In this document: positions 1 to 10,500 of the stretch, one piece after another
Layout: each line of letters begins with the position of its first letter
Numbering within the stretch: position 1 is the first letter of the stretch
Assembly: GCF_013817345.1 (NCBI RefSeq)
Contig: NZ_JACDCW010000013.1
Span: forward strand, 1-57,220
Source: Methylibium sp.
GTDB lineage: Bacteria > Pseudomonadota > Gammaproteobacteria > Burkholderiales > Burkholderiaceae_C
Reading direction: 5' to 3'
DNA length: 57,220 bases
Translations under genes and position numbers: made by a program
Notes under the pieces: model-generated
Databases searched by the model: none
Seen by the model: the letters and a program-made list of their open reading frames with translations, nothing else
What the model was told of the DNA's origin: nothing

Positions 1-418
1 GCGGCGGCTCGATCTTGTATTCGATTGTCGGCGGCACGGGTGCCGGCGCCACCGTGATCGGCGGCGGGGCGGGCACCGGCGGCGGCTGGATCCTCGGCGG
101 CGGCACGTAGGGCGGTGGCGGCGGCGGCTTGGGCGGCGGTGGTTTGGGAGGCGGCGGTGGCGGCTTGGGCGGTGGCGGCGGTGGCGGCTCCGGAGGCGGC
201 GGCGCAGGGGGCAGCGGCGGCGGCGCGAGCGGCAATGGTGGCGGAGGCGGAGGCGGCTCGGCGATGATCTTCGCCTCGAGGGGCTTCTTGACCACTTCGA
301 CCATGTCGCGCGCCAGGCCCGACACCAGCGCGTAGAAGATGAACAGGTGCAGCACGACCACGGCCGCCAGGCCGATGAGGCGCCTCGATGCCGGTTGCCG
401 CTGGTAGTTCAGATCCAT
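1..418 (-). CDS. tonB: TonB energy transducer (3' end outside window)
   Basis: This is the inner-membrane-anchored protein that passes proton-motive energy from ExbB/ExbD to outer-membrane receptors. Reading from the ATG at 418, residues 1-13 are a short basic cytoplasmic tail, about 14-36 form one membrane helix (LIGLAAVVVLHLFIFYALVS), and about 50-125 are a very Pro-rich spacer with Lys-Pro and Glu-Pro runs, the classical TonB periplasm-spanning region. The C-terminal receptor-binding domain lies beyond the window, so only 139 codons are visible. It is the last visible gene of the receptor-exbB-exbD-exbD-tonB group, 55 bp after the second exbD. The Gly-rich frame on the other strand is its shadow. 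Confidence 0.9.
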   Translation of the reverse strand, partial: MDLNYQRQPASRRLIGLAAVVVLHLFIFYALVSGLARDMVEVVKKPLEAKIIAEPPPPPPPLPLAPPPLPPAPPPPEPPPPPPPKPPPPPPKPPPPKPPPPPPYVPPPRIQPPPVPAPPPITVAPAPVPPTIEYKIEPP

Positions 419-473
419 GCCGAAGGTTTCATTGCGGCCCGGCGCAGCCGGGCATTGCCACACCCGGCCGCGC

Positions 474-917
474 TCACGGCGCGAATTGCTCGCTGCCGAC
501 GATGCCGAACTTGGTGAGGCCCAGGCGCTGCACGCCGGCCATCACCGAGGCCACGGTTTCGTAGCGAGCCCCCCGGTCCGGGCGCAGGTGCAGCTCGGGC
601 TGCGTCTCGAGCGGCAGCGCCGCCAGTTCGCGCAGCCGGGCGTCCACTTCCACCGGGCCCGCCAGCACCTCGCCGTTCCAGAACACACGGCTGCTCGCAT
701 CGATGTCGACCTTCACCACCTGCGGCTGCACCAGCGGCGGCGGTGGCGGGTTGCCGGCCGGCAGGGCCAGATTGACCGCGTGCAACTGGATCGGGATGGT
801 GATGATCAGCATGATCAGCAGCACCAGCATCACGTCGATCAGCGGTGTGGTGTTGATGTCCATCATCACCTCGGGCTCGCCGTCGGCGCTGTTGCCGCTC
901 GAGACGTTCATCGCCAT
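474..917 (-). CDS. exbD: ExbD/TolR-family proton-channel subunit (second copy)
   Basis: A 147-residue ExbD. It has a short cytoplasmic N-terminus, one membrane helix (about residues 22-43) that starts with the family signature NTTPLIDVMLVLL including the proton-carrying Asp, and a periplasmic domain of about 100 residues. It works with ExbB to energise TonB. The start lies 3 bp after the end of the preceding exbD, so translation is probably coupled. A Pro-rich loop follows the membrane segment (PAGNPPPPPL). Two exbD genes in a row are common for dedicated TonB systems in Beta- and Gammaproteobacteria, and the two subunits may form a mixed dimer in the ExbB pore (inference). Confidence 0.93.
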   Translation of the reverse strand: MAMNVSSGNSADGEPEVMMDINTTPLIDVMLVLLIMLIITIPIQLHAVNLALPAGNPPPPPLVQPQVVKVDIDASSRVFWNGEVLAGPVEVDARLRELAALPLETQPELHLRPDRGARYETVASVMAGVQRLGLTKFGIVGSEQFAP

Positions 918-920
918 CGC

Positions 921-1352
921 TCAGCCTCCCCTGGCCGGCGGCTCGGTGATGAAGGACACGCTGGTGATGCCGGCGAGCTGGCAGGCATAGACCACCCGGC
1001 CCACCGACTCGTAGCGTGCCGCATGGTCGCCGCGGATGTGCACTTCGGGCTGCGGCCGCATGACCGAAACCTTCTCCAGCCGCTGCACCAGAGCCTCGGT
1101 GCTGGACACGCGGGAGTCGTACCAGTAGATCGCGCCGCTGCGATCGACCGAGATGACGACGTTCTCGGGCCGGGTCTCGCGGATCTCGATCGCTTCCTTG
1201 GGCAGTTGCACCGCGATGGAGCTGGTGACGACCGGGATGGTGATCAGGAAGATGATCAGCAGCACCAGCATCACGTCGACGAGCGGCGTTGTGTTGATGG
1301 TCGAGACCACCTCGTCTTCCTCCCCGAACGGGGAGCCGGTCTGCATCGCCAC
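921..1352 (-). CDS. exbD: ExbD/TolR-family proton-channel subunit (first copy)
   Basis: A 143-residue ExbD. Residues 19-40 carry the signature NTTPLVDVMLVLLIIFLITI with the conserved membrane Asp; the rest is a periplasmic TolR-like domain. It differs from its neighbour over most of the periplasmic part, so the pair is an old duplication rather than a recent one. It lies between exbB and the second exbD. The 82-bp gap to exbB contains a GC-rich palindrome that could reduce read-through. Confidence 0.93.
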   Translation of the reverse strand: MAMQTGSPFGEEDEVVSTINTTPLVDVMLVLLIIFLITIPVVTSSIAVQLPKEAIEIRETRPENVVISVDRSGAIYWYDSRVSSTEALVQRLEKVSVMRPQPEVHIRGDHAARYESVGRVVYACQLAGITSVSFITEPPARGG

Positions 1353-1367
1353 GGGTCAGCCCTCGCC

Positions 1368-1423
1368 GGGCCGCCCCAAGAGAGCTGAGCGCCCCCTCGG
1401 GGGGCAGCGCTGAAGGCGCGTGG
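1368..1423. repeat. REP-like GC-rich palindrome
   Basis: The gap between exbB and exbD contains CCCCC (1392-1396), a TC loop and GGGGGG (1399-1404), flanked by the outer arms AGCGC/GCGCT. From memory, similar palindromes of the form CCCCCTCGGGGGGCAGCG are frequent between genes in Rubrivivax/Leptothrix/Comamonadaceae genomes. It could act as an mRNA-stabilising hairpin or a weak terminator inside the operon. Only one copy is in this window. Confidence 0.5.
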
Positions 1424-1434
1424 GGATCGTCATC

Positions 1435-2310
<876 letters not shown>

Positions 2311-2451
2311 GAAGTCTCCGGTGAGCGCAAGGGTCGAAAAATCGAAAGGCGGCCTCTGCCGCCCGTGAGGAATGTACCGGAGCCGGGCCCTGCGTCGCGG
2401 AGGGTGTCGCCATAGGCCACCGTCGCGCGCTGCCATGCAGCGCTGCCCGCC

Positions 2452-5130
2452 TCAATCGAACTGCAGGTTGAGCCGCGCGTACAGCGCACGTCCGGTCGGA
2501 TCGCTGAAGCGCGGGTCGTAGCCCGACTGGAAGGTCGAACCCTGGTTCGAATAGCGCGGATCGGTGTCGAACAGGTTGCGGATGCCGGCTGCGAGCGTGA
2601 GTGTGCGGGTCGGCGACCAGCCGCCGAACAGGTCCCAGAGCGAATAGGGCTCGACACGGTTGGCGAATTCGGGCTCGACCCGGTTCTCGTCCGCGTAGCC
2701 GCTTTGGTAGCGGTTGGTGATGCCGACGGACCAGCCGCCGGCGTCGAAGGCGGCGGTGACGGCGTGCTTCCAGCGGAAGATCGGCCGCACGTCGGCATAA
2801 CGGCCGAGGTTGTTCGTGAAGTCCCCGCCGGGTTCGTTCTGGTAGTCGTAGCGGGTGATGTAGCTGCCGTTGAAGGCCAGCACGACCGCCCCCGCCCCGC
2901 TCACGGGCCGCCGATAGTTCGCCGACAGATCGATGCCGCTGGTGCGGATCTCGCCCAGGTTCTCCTGTGCGGCGATGATGAAGCCCGGGTCGTCGGCGAA
3001 CGGGTCCAGCGTGCCGTCGGCACCGGGGCGGATGCGGTCGGCGTACTTCGCGGGATCGTCGAAGATGGCCGTCGCCGGAAACTCGCCGATCGAGTTGCGC
3101 AGTCGGATGAACCAGAAGTCCACGCCGGCGTTGAAGTGGCGGCTCGGCTCGTAGACGAAACCGAAGGTGAAATTCCTGGCCTTCTCCGGCTCGAGATCGC
3201 GGGTGCCGCCGATCTGGGCAAGGACGAACTGATTGCAGGCGGTCGCGGGGTCGGTGCCGGCGCTCGGCACGCCGCCGGGGCACAGCAAGGGATCGTTGTA
3301 GCCCCGCGAAAAGGTGAGGAAGCGCGGGCTGTAAAGCTCGTACAGCGAAGGCGCGCGAAACCCCGTGCTGTAGGTGGCGCGGGCCACGAGCGATGGCGCG
3401 GGCTGAAAGCGCACACCGAGTTTCGGGTTCGTGGTGCTGCCGAAATCGCTGTAGCGGTCGTGACGCAGGGCGATCGTGCCCTCCAACGTACTCAGCAGCG
3501 GCACGTTGAGTTCGCCGTACAGGGCCGAAATGCTGCGCTTGCCCGCGGCATCGGGGTCCGGGTTCGAGTCGATATCGAAGCCGATGCCGAAGGACTGCGA
3601 GACCACCGGCACGTTGATGTCATCGGTGAAGGACTCCCGGCGGTACTCCGCGCCCAGGGCCAGCGCGGCCGGCCTGCCGGCTCCCAGCCAGTCGCCCAGC
3701 TCGCGACCGATGCGCACGTCGACCGCCGACACCTTGCCCGTCGCGGTTCGCACATTGCCGCGCAGCCCCGCTGCGGCGAGGTAGGCCGCGCCCTCGGCGG
3801 TCTGTTCGCCGAAGGGGTTGAGGATGCCGCCCGCAACGCCCGCCGCAATCGCATCATCCTGTGTCCAGCCATCGGTCAGCGGATCGGTCAGCTTGCTTTC
3901 GTTGTAGGAAGCACCCAGGCGGTAATCCCAGCCCGCCGCCAGGCCGTCGAGCTCGAAGACAAGGCGCTGGGCGCGGTTGTGATTGGTCTGCGCTCGGCCA
4001 CCGGCTGCCGCTGTGCGCCAGTCCAGATCGATCGGCTGGCCGGGATCGATGGCGAAGTTCACGGGTGCCGGCGTGATGCCGTTGCCGGGAAAAAAAGGCG
4101 AGCTCGAATCCAAGGTGAGCGGGCCCACGACGCCCGGGCTGACCACCGTGCGTACTTCGTTGCGCGTGAGGAAGTACTCGACCGAAGCCACCGTATCGCG
4201 GTTCAGCTTGAAAGACGCTTTGCCGAACAGCGAGGCTCGCTCCACTTCAGGCATGAGATCGACGAAAGGCGTGGGGTCGTACCTGCACAGCGGCTGCCCA
4301 CTGCCCGTGTCGATGGAGCCGCCCTTGCCTACCGGCGCACAGCCCGGAAACGACGGATTGGCGCTGAATTCACCCTGGAAATAGTTGGCCGGCGTGGTGA
4401 CCGACGAGGTGCCATCGACCCCGCGCTCGGGCCGAAACCCGCGTGAGCCGAAAGCACGCTGCTGCGAGTTGATGCGCTCGGTCTTCCGGTAATCGACGCT
4501 GCCCACGAAGTTGTAGCCGTCGCGCTCCAGTTCGCCGAATCCCACGCCCGCACTGATGCCGCGGCCGTCGCCGCCCGCGTGCTGCGGCACGGTCGCATCG
4601 AGCGAGAGCTTCGTGCCTGATTCGCCGCTTCGCGTGATGAAGTTGATGACGCCGCCGATTGCGTCCGTGCCGTAGAGCGCCGAAGCGCCGTCGCGCAGCA
4701 CCTCCACCCTGTCGAGCGCCGCGAACGGGATCATGTTCAGGTCCGGCGCCGAGCTGTCGACCGCGTTGCTGGCGATGCGGCGTCCGTTGAGCAGCACCAG
4801 CGTCTTGTTTGCGCCGATGCCGCGCAGGTCGGCGAACGAAGCGCCGCCGGTGCCCAGCCCGATGACCTGGCTGGTGGTGAGGCTCGACTGGTTGAAAGGC
4901 AGGCGCTGCAGCACCTGCTCGACCGAGGTGATGCCCTCGCGCTCGAGGTCTTCCATTCGCAAAATAGTGACCGGCACGGCGGACTCGGCGTCGATCCGCC
5001 GGATCGCCGAGCCGGTGATCTCCACGCGCTCCAGCCGCTCGGCCGGCTGCGCGCGCACGGCGCCCGGCACGAGCCACACGATGCTCGCGAAGGCCGCCGC
5101 ACTCGCGACAAACCGGATCGATCTGCCCAT
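2452..5130 (-). CDS. TonB-dependent outer-membrane receptor
   Basis: An 892-residue receptor. Residues 1-27 are a signal peptide ending near VRAQP, and about 34-150 form the plug domain (VEITGSAIRR start, LLNGRRI, DRVEVLRDGASALYGTDAIGGVINFIT). The remainder is a 22-stranded barrel ending in the aromatic C-terminus LYARLNLQFD. It imports a scarce ligand through the outer membrane using TonB energy. The sequence does not reveal the ligand: no siderophore biosynthesis, haem or B12 genes are nearby. It starts 4 bp after ldcA ends and is followed by exbB-exbD-exbD-tonB, so it probably has a dedicated energising complex. Confidence 0.92.
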   Translation of the reverse strand: MGRSIRFVASAAAFASIVWLVPGAVRAQPAERLERVEITGSAIRRIDAESAVPVTILRMEDLEREGITSVEQVLQRLPFNQSSLTTSQVIGLGTGGASFADLRGIGANKTLVLLNGRRIASNAVDSSAPDLNMIPFAALDRVEVLRDGASALYGTDAIGGVINFITRSGESGTKLSLDATVPQHAGGDGRGISAGVGFGELERDGYNFVGSVDYRKTERINSQQRAFGSRGFRPERGVDGTSSVTTPANYFQGEFSANPSFPGCAPVGKGGSIDTGSGQPLCRYDPTPFVDLMPEVERASLFGKASFKLNRDTVASVEYFLTRNEVRTVVSPGVVGPLTLDSSSPFFPGNGITPAPVNFAIDPGQPIDLDWRTAAAGGRAQTNHNRAQRLVFELDGLAAGWDYRLGASYNESKLTDPLTDGWTQDDAIAAGVAGGILNPFGEQTAEGAAYLAAAGLRGNVRTATGKVSAVDVRIGRELGDWLGAGRPAALALGAEYRRESFTDDINVPVVSQSFGIGFDIDSNPDPDAAGKRSISALYGELNVPLLSTLEGTIALRHDRYSDFGSTTNPKLGVRFQPAPSLVARATYSTGFRAPSLYELYSPRFLTFSRGYNDPLLCPGGVPSAGTDPATACNQFVLAQIGGTRDLEPEKARNFTFGFVYEPSRHFNAGVDFWFIRLRNSIGEFPATAIFDDPAKYADRIRPGADGTLDPFADDPGFIIAAQENLGEIRTSGIDLSANYRRPVSGAGAVVLAFNGSYITRYDYQNEPGGDFTNNLGRYADVRPIFRWKHAVTAAFDAGGWSVGITNRYQSGYADENRVEPEFANRVEPYSLWDLFGGWSPTRTLTLAAGIRNLFDTDPRYSNQGSTFQSGYDPRFSDPTGRALYARLNLQFD

Positions 5131-5134
5131 GAGG

Positions 5135-6144
5135 TCAATGAGCCCAACCGACCAGAGCGTCCCGGCGCTCGATGATCAACTGCACACGCCGCCCGACCGG
5201 CAGGCACACCTTGGTCGGCACGTGGCCGAAAGGCAAGCCGGTGAGGATCGGCGTGCGCGTGAGGCTGCGCAGTTGCGCCACCGCGGCGTTGAGGCCGTAG
5301 CCGCGGTCCAGCGGCGACTTGCGGAAGTCGCTGAAGCTGCCAAGCAGGACCGCCTTTTGCGCGTCGATCACGCCGGCCTGGTGAAGCTGCAGCAGCATGC
5401 GCTCCACGCGGTAGGGATGCTCGTTGACGTCTTCCAGAAACAGCACGCCGCCCTTGACGCGCGGCCAGTGCGGTGTGCCGAGCAGCGATAGCAGCACCGC
5501 AAGGTTGCCGCCCCAAAGCAAACCGCTGGTCTGGAGCCCGTCGAAGCCGGCTTCGGTGCGAAAGCCGACCGCCTCGAGCTGCCCGTGCATCGCCTCGACG
5601 AAGCAGCCCTCGGTGACTTCGTCGATCAGCGAAGCCGGCTTGCCGCCCTGCCTTTCGGCCGCCTCGGATACGCGGCCGAAGTCGTAGCAGGCCAGCGGGC
5701 CGGCCCAGGTGCTGCGCTTCGTGTGCGCCAGCACGGCGAGCTGGAAGGCGGTGCAGTCGCTGTGGCCGACCCAGCGCTTGCCGGCATCGATGGACTTCGC
5801 GATGAGTGCGTAGTCGATCCGGTCGAGCAGCCGCGTAAGGCCATAGCCGCCGCGTGCGGCCAAGGCAATGTCGCGTCCGTCACCGGCCACGCGGTGCAGC
5901 GCCGCGAGGCGCGAGTCGTCATCGCCGGCGAAGCGCTGATGGCCGGCCCGCGCCGCCTCGTCGAGCTGCGCATCGAAGCCGAGCTTGCGCAGGTGGCGCA
6001 GCGCGCGGGTCAACTCGGCGCCTCGCGTGACCCGGCCGGCGGGCGAATGGAGGGTGAGGCTCAGCACCGGAGCAGCGTCGTGACCGGGTTCGGGGGCCGG
6101 CTCGTGAGCATGCTCATGGGCGTGAAGGCGGGCGTGCTCGTGCA

Positions 6145-6145
<1 letters not shown>
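5135..6145 (-). CDS. ldcA: LD-carboxypeptidase (peptidase S66), His-rich N-terminus
   Basis: A 336-residue S66 family enzyme that removes the terminal D-Ala from recycled cytoplasmic murein tetrapeptide. Family signatures are visible: GGYGLTRLLDRIDY, the nucleophile Ser in VGHSDCTAF, the catalytic Glu in LFLEDVNEHPYRVERML and the catalytic His in GLPFGHVPTK. Its ATG shares the A of the tadA stop (TGATG), so it is translationally coupled. An odd feature is the first ~23 residues, with seven His (MHEHARLHAHEHAHE...), ahead of the usual family start near LSLTLHSPAG. This could be a metal-binding tail, or the true start could be a later GTG. Confidence 0.9.
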
Positions 6146-7033
<888 letters not shown>

Positions 7034-7210
7034 TTCAATGTTTGCGGGTCGTCGCAATTCCGCACGAATGCTAGTCCATAGGTCTCGATAAAGACCGACG
7101 CCTGAACGCCCCGCGCAGAGCAGCCTCAAGTTCTGCGGCCGTCCGACGACAACACAAAAGCAACGGGCTGCCCGCAATGGCGCAGCCTCCCATCACTTCA
7201 GGAGAGCAGT

Positions 7211-8770
7211 ATGAAGTCGATCCGTCACACCCTGACGCTGCTGATCGCGTCGAGCATCGTCGCCACCAGCGTGTTGACCGCCGTGTCGCTCAGAGGAGGC
7301 CACGCTTCGGACGCCGCCGTGCAGCGCACCTTCGTCGGCAAGGACGTCACCGCCGACATCCTGCCGCCGCCCATGTACCTGATCGAGCTGCGGCTGGTGC
7401 TGTCTCAAGCCGTGGAAGGCAGCATGCCGGCCGAGCGGGCCACCGCCGAGGCCGCCCGGCTCGAGAAGGAATACGCCGATCGGGTCGCCTACTGGAAGGC
7501 CAACCCGCCGTACGGGCTGCAGGCCAAACTGCTCGGGCACCAGCATGAAGCAGCCGGTCTTTTCATCAACGCCTCTCGCAAGGTGTTCGAGGCGATAACC
7601 GCCGGCGATGCCAGTGGGGCGCAGGCGGCCCTCACGCTCGCCGATGCCGCCTATCTGCAGCACCGTGCGGGTGTGGACGACACCGTCAAGGCCTCGACCG
7701 CCTTTGCCGGTGACGCCGCCTCCAGCTTTGCCGCCACGCTGAGCCGCGTCGCCTGGACACAGTGGATGGTGTTCGCAGTGTCTTCAGTACTGCTCGTCGC
7801 TTTGGGCGGGTGGGCGCGCCGATCGATCTGGTCCTCCGTGGGCGGCGAGCCGGCCCAGGCGGCGGCCATCGCCAACGCGGTCGCGGCCGGCGACCTGGCC
7901 GTTCACGTTGATTTAGCGCCCGGCGACACCACCAGCGTGATGGCCGCGCTGCAAAGCATGTGCGAGAGCCTCACGCGCGTCGTCGGCGCCGTGCGAACGA
8001 GCAGCGACTCCATCGCCACCGGCTCGCAACAGATCGCCAGCGGCAACACCGACCTGAGCCAGCGCACCGAGGAGCAGTCGGCCAACCTCCAGCAGACCGC
8101 GGCTTCGATGGAAGAGCTGAGCTCGGCCGTGAAAAGCACCGCCGAAGCCGCCCGCCGCGCCACCGACCTGGCGAGCGCTGCCAGCGCCGCGGCCACGCAG
8201 GGCGGCGAAGTGGTTCACCGGGTGGTCTCGACCATGGACGAGATCGCGCAGAGCTCCAGGAAGATCGGCGAGATCGTCGGCGTGATCGACGCGATCGCTT
8301 TCCAGACCAACATCCTCGCCCTGAATGCGGCGGTCGAGGCGGCCCGTGCCGGGGACCAGGGACGCGGTTTCGCCGTCGTGGCGAGCGAGGTGCGCGCCCT
8401 GGCCCAGCGAAGCGCCGATTCGGCCAGGGAGATCAAGAGTCTGATCGGATCGAGCGTGCAGTGCGTGCAGGCCGGCTCGGTGCTCGTCGGTGAGGCGGGC
8501 AGCCACATGGTCGACATCGTCGGCCAAGTTCAGCGCGTGGCGGCGCTCGTGGCGGAGATCGGCAACGCAAGTGCCGAGCAGACCTCCGGCATCGGCCAGG
8601 TCAGCACGGCGGTCACGCAGTTGGACCAGGTGACGCAGAAGAACGCCGCGCTGGTGGAGGAATCGGGTGCGGCGGCCGAGAGCTTGCGTGACCAGGCCCG
8701 GCAGCTCGTTGCAGCGGTCGGCGCGTTCAGGCTCGGCAACACCGCCACGGCGGCGATGCACGGCGCGTAG
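7211..8770 (+). CDS. Methyl-accepting chemotaxis protein
   Basis: A 519-residue transmembrane chemoreceptor. AGGAGAGC precedes the ATG by 4 bp. Residues about 8-28 are the first membrane helix, about 30-178 a small helical periplasmic sensor, about 181-201 the second helix, about 205-255 a HAMP linker ([20 protein letters not shown]), and the rest a long cytoplasmic coiled coil. The signalling tip is intact ([20 protein letters not shown], then [12 protein letters not shown]), so it should couple to CheW/CheA. No C-terminal CheR/CheB pentapeptide is seen. The ligand is unknown. It stands alone. Confidence 0.93.
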   Translation: MKSIRHTLTLLIASSIVATSVLTAVSLRGGHASDAAVQRTFVGKDVTADILPPPMYLIELRLVLSQAVEGSMPAERATAEAARLEKEYADRVAYWKANPPYGLQAKLLGHQHEAAGLFINASRKVFEAITAGDASGAQAALTLADAAYLQHRAGVDDTVKASTAFAGDAASSFAATLSRVAWTQWMVFAVSSVLLVALGGWARRSIWSSVGGEPAQAAAIANAVAAGDLAVHVDLAPGDTTSVMAALQSMCESLTRVVGAVRTSSDSIATGSQQIASGNTDLSQRTEEQSANLQQTAASMEELSSAVKSTAEAARRATDLASAASAAATQGGEVVHRVVSTMDEIAQSSRKIGEIVGVIDAIAFQTNILALNAAVEAARAGDQGRGFAVVASEVRALAQRSADSAREIKSLIGSSVQCVQAGSVLVGEAGSHMVDIVGQVQRVAALVAEIGNASAEQTSGIGQVSTAVTQLDQVTQKNAALVEESGAAAESLRDQARQLVAAVGAFRLGNTATAAMHGA

Positions 8771-9045
8771 GCGGTCTGCCGACGCGCAGGAACGCCTGCG
8801 ACTCGGGCCGGCAAAGCGCCGGCTCTTCGGCGTGCGACGCTGCTGAATGCCAAGCTGTTCACACCTTGGTGCTGCGTTACGCGGCGCTACGGGCTGACCC
8901 GGTGCTCAGCAGCCTGCGCCAGTGGGACGATGTGCCCAACATTGATGCCTCTGTTTCGCCGATCTTCCACGCGGAGACGGCGCAATGATGCGCACACAGT
9001 GCCGCAGATCATGTTGTTCCTGCGCTGTATTCGAGACCTGAAGTA
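8771..9045. other. 275-bp intergenic region with a GC hairpin and no supported gene
   Basis: A stem GCCGGC-AAAGC-GCCGGC (8807-8823) follows the chemoreceptor and could weakly terminate it, although no T-run follows. Further on, a frame of about 55 codons ends at 8987 (VLRYAALRADPVLSSLRQWDD...) with no start or ribosome-binding site; it may be a gene remnant. The promoter of the 9046 operon should be here, but I see no convincing -35/-10 pair. Confidence 0.4.
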
Positions 9046-10500
9046 ATGAACCTCGAAGAAGTCGCTCGCCAGCGGACCGTGCCACGTGCACCGACGCCTG
9101 CCGAGCTTGCGCCCCAGCCCTCACGGCTTTCCCGCAGCGGCGCCGTGCTGGCGTTGCAGGCGCGCGCCTTGTGCCATGAACGCTTTCATGCGTCGGCCAC
9201 CGCCGTGGCCACCGAACTCGCGCTCATGCTCGGCTGCGAACGCGTCAGCATCGGCTTTCTCCACAGGGAGCGGGCGCGCGTCGGCGTGGTGTCGAACGCC
9301 GCTGACATCCGCGAGCAGCAAGCCATCGTGCGCGCCATCGCTGCGGCCATGGACGAAGCGATCGATCAGGGCGCCGTGATCGTGCACCCGCTGCCGGGCG
9401 GCAGTTCGCCCTCGGTATCGCTTGCGCACGCCGAGCTGACCCGCAAGAACGGCAATGCCTCGATCTGCACCGTGCCGATCATCGGCCGTGGACGTGGGCG
9501 CGGCCGCATGCTCGGCGCCATCGTGTTCGAGCGGCGAGACGGCTTCGACGCTCGCGCGGTGGAGATCGCGAAAGACGCCGCCACCTTCGTGGGCCCGGTG
9601 CTCGAACTCAAGCACCGGCTCGACCAGCCGATCGGCACGCGCATCGCCCGGGCGGTCGCGCCGCGCGGCGAGCACGCGGGCCCCTTCCAACCGGCCGCCT
9701 GGCATGTCGGGCTCGCGCTCATCGCCCTCGGCCTGCTCGTCGCCGCGCTGTGGCCGTCGACGTTCCGGGTCGTCGCACCGGCCAGGGTCGAGGGCGAAGG
9801 CCAACGCATCATTTCGGCGCCGGTCGACGGCTTCGTGCGTTCGTCGGCGCTGCGCCCCGGCGCGCCGGTCAAGGCCGGACAGGTGCTGGCAACGCTCGAG
9901 GACCATGAACTCGCGCTCGAACGCGAGAAGTGGAACGCCGAAAGCGAGCAGCTCGACAAGCAGTACCGCGAGGCCCTCAGCCAGGACGACGCAGCGCAGA
10001 TCGTCATCTCGCGCTCCAAGCTCGAGCAGGCGCAGGTGCAGCTCGCCCTCGTCGAGAGCCAGCTCGATCGTGCGCAGCTCAAGGCGCCGTTCGACGGCGT
10101 GCTGGTTTCGGGCGACCTGAGCCAGTCGGTCGGCATGCCTGTGATACGTGGGCAGGAATTGATGACGGTGGCGCCGGACAACTCCTTTCGCATCGTCGCC
10201 GAAGTGGACGAACAGGACATCGGCGCACTGCGCGAAGGCCAGCGCGCACGGGTGATGTTCGGCGCGCTGTCGAGCCGCCCGGTGCAGATCACCGTGACGC
10301 GCATCGCGCCGGTCGCCGCGCCGCTGGACGGGCGCAACGTGTTCGAGGTCGACGGCCGCATCGAAGGCTCCGCCGAGGCGCTGCGCCCAGGCTTGCGCGG
10401 TGTCGCCCGCATAGAGATCGCTCGCCATTCGCTCGGCTGGGTGTGGTGGCCCCGCACGAGCGACTGGATGCGGCGCACCTTGTGGCGGGTGCTGGGGTGA
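9046..10500 (+). CDS. GAF-domain HlyD-type membrane-fusion adaptor
   Basis: A 484-residue fusion. Residues about 40-190 resemble a cytoplasmic GAF sensor domain (ELALMLGCERVSIGFLH ... GAIVFERRDGFDARAVEIAKD). One membrane helix follows (about 219-237, HVGLALIALGLLVAALW), then a periplasmic HlyD/biotin-lipoyl-like adaptor: first half-motif APVDGFVRSSALRPGAPVKA, a short coiled coil (about 285-330), second half-motif LKAPFDGVLVSGDLSQSVG, and a beta-barrel. HlyD proteins normally bridge inner- and outer-membrane parts of exporters; a cytoplasmic GAF domain in front is unusual and suggests control by a cytoplasmic signal (inference). It is the first gene of the giant-protein locus and its stop overlaps the next start (GTGA). 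Confidence 0.85.
   Translation: MNLEEVARQRTVPRAPTPAELAPQPSRLSRSGAVLALQARALCHERFHASATAVATELALMLGCERVSIGFLHRERARVGVVSNAADIREQQAIVRAIAAAMDEAIDQGAVIVHPLPGGSSPSVSLAHAELTRKNGNASICTVPIIGRGRGRGRMLGAIVFERRDGFDARAVEIAKDAATFVGPVLELKHRLDQPIGTRIARAVAPRGEHAGPFQPAAWHVGLALIALGLLVAALWPSTFRVVAPARVEGEGQRIISAPVDGFVRSSALRPGAPVKAGQVLATLEDHELALEREKWNAESEQLDKQYREALSQDDAAQIVISRSKLEQAQVQLALVESQLDRAQLKAPFDGVLVSGDLSQSVGMPVIRGQELMTVAPDNSFRIVAEVDEQDIGALREGQRARVMFGALSSRPVQITVTRIAPVAAPLDGRNVFEVDGRIEGSAEALRPGLRGVARIEIARHSLGWVWWPRTSDWMRRTLWRVLG

Noticed and set aside
129-335. A Gly-rich plus-strand protein
   Set aside because: It is the reverse complement of the Pro-rich spacer of tonB.
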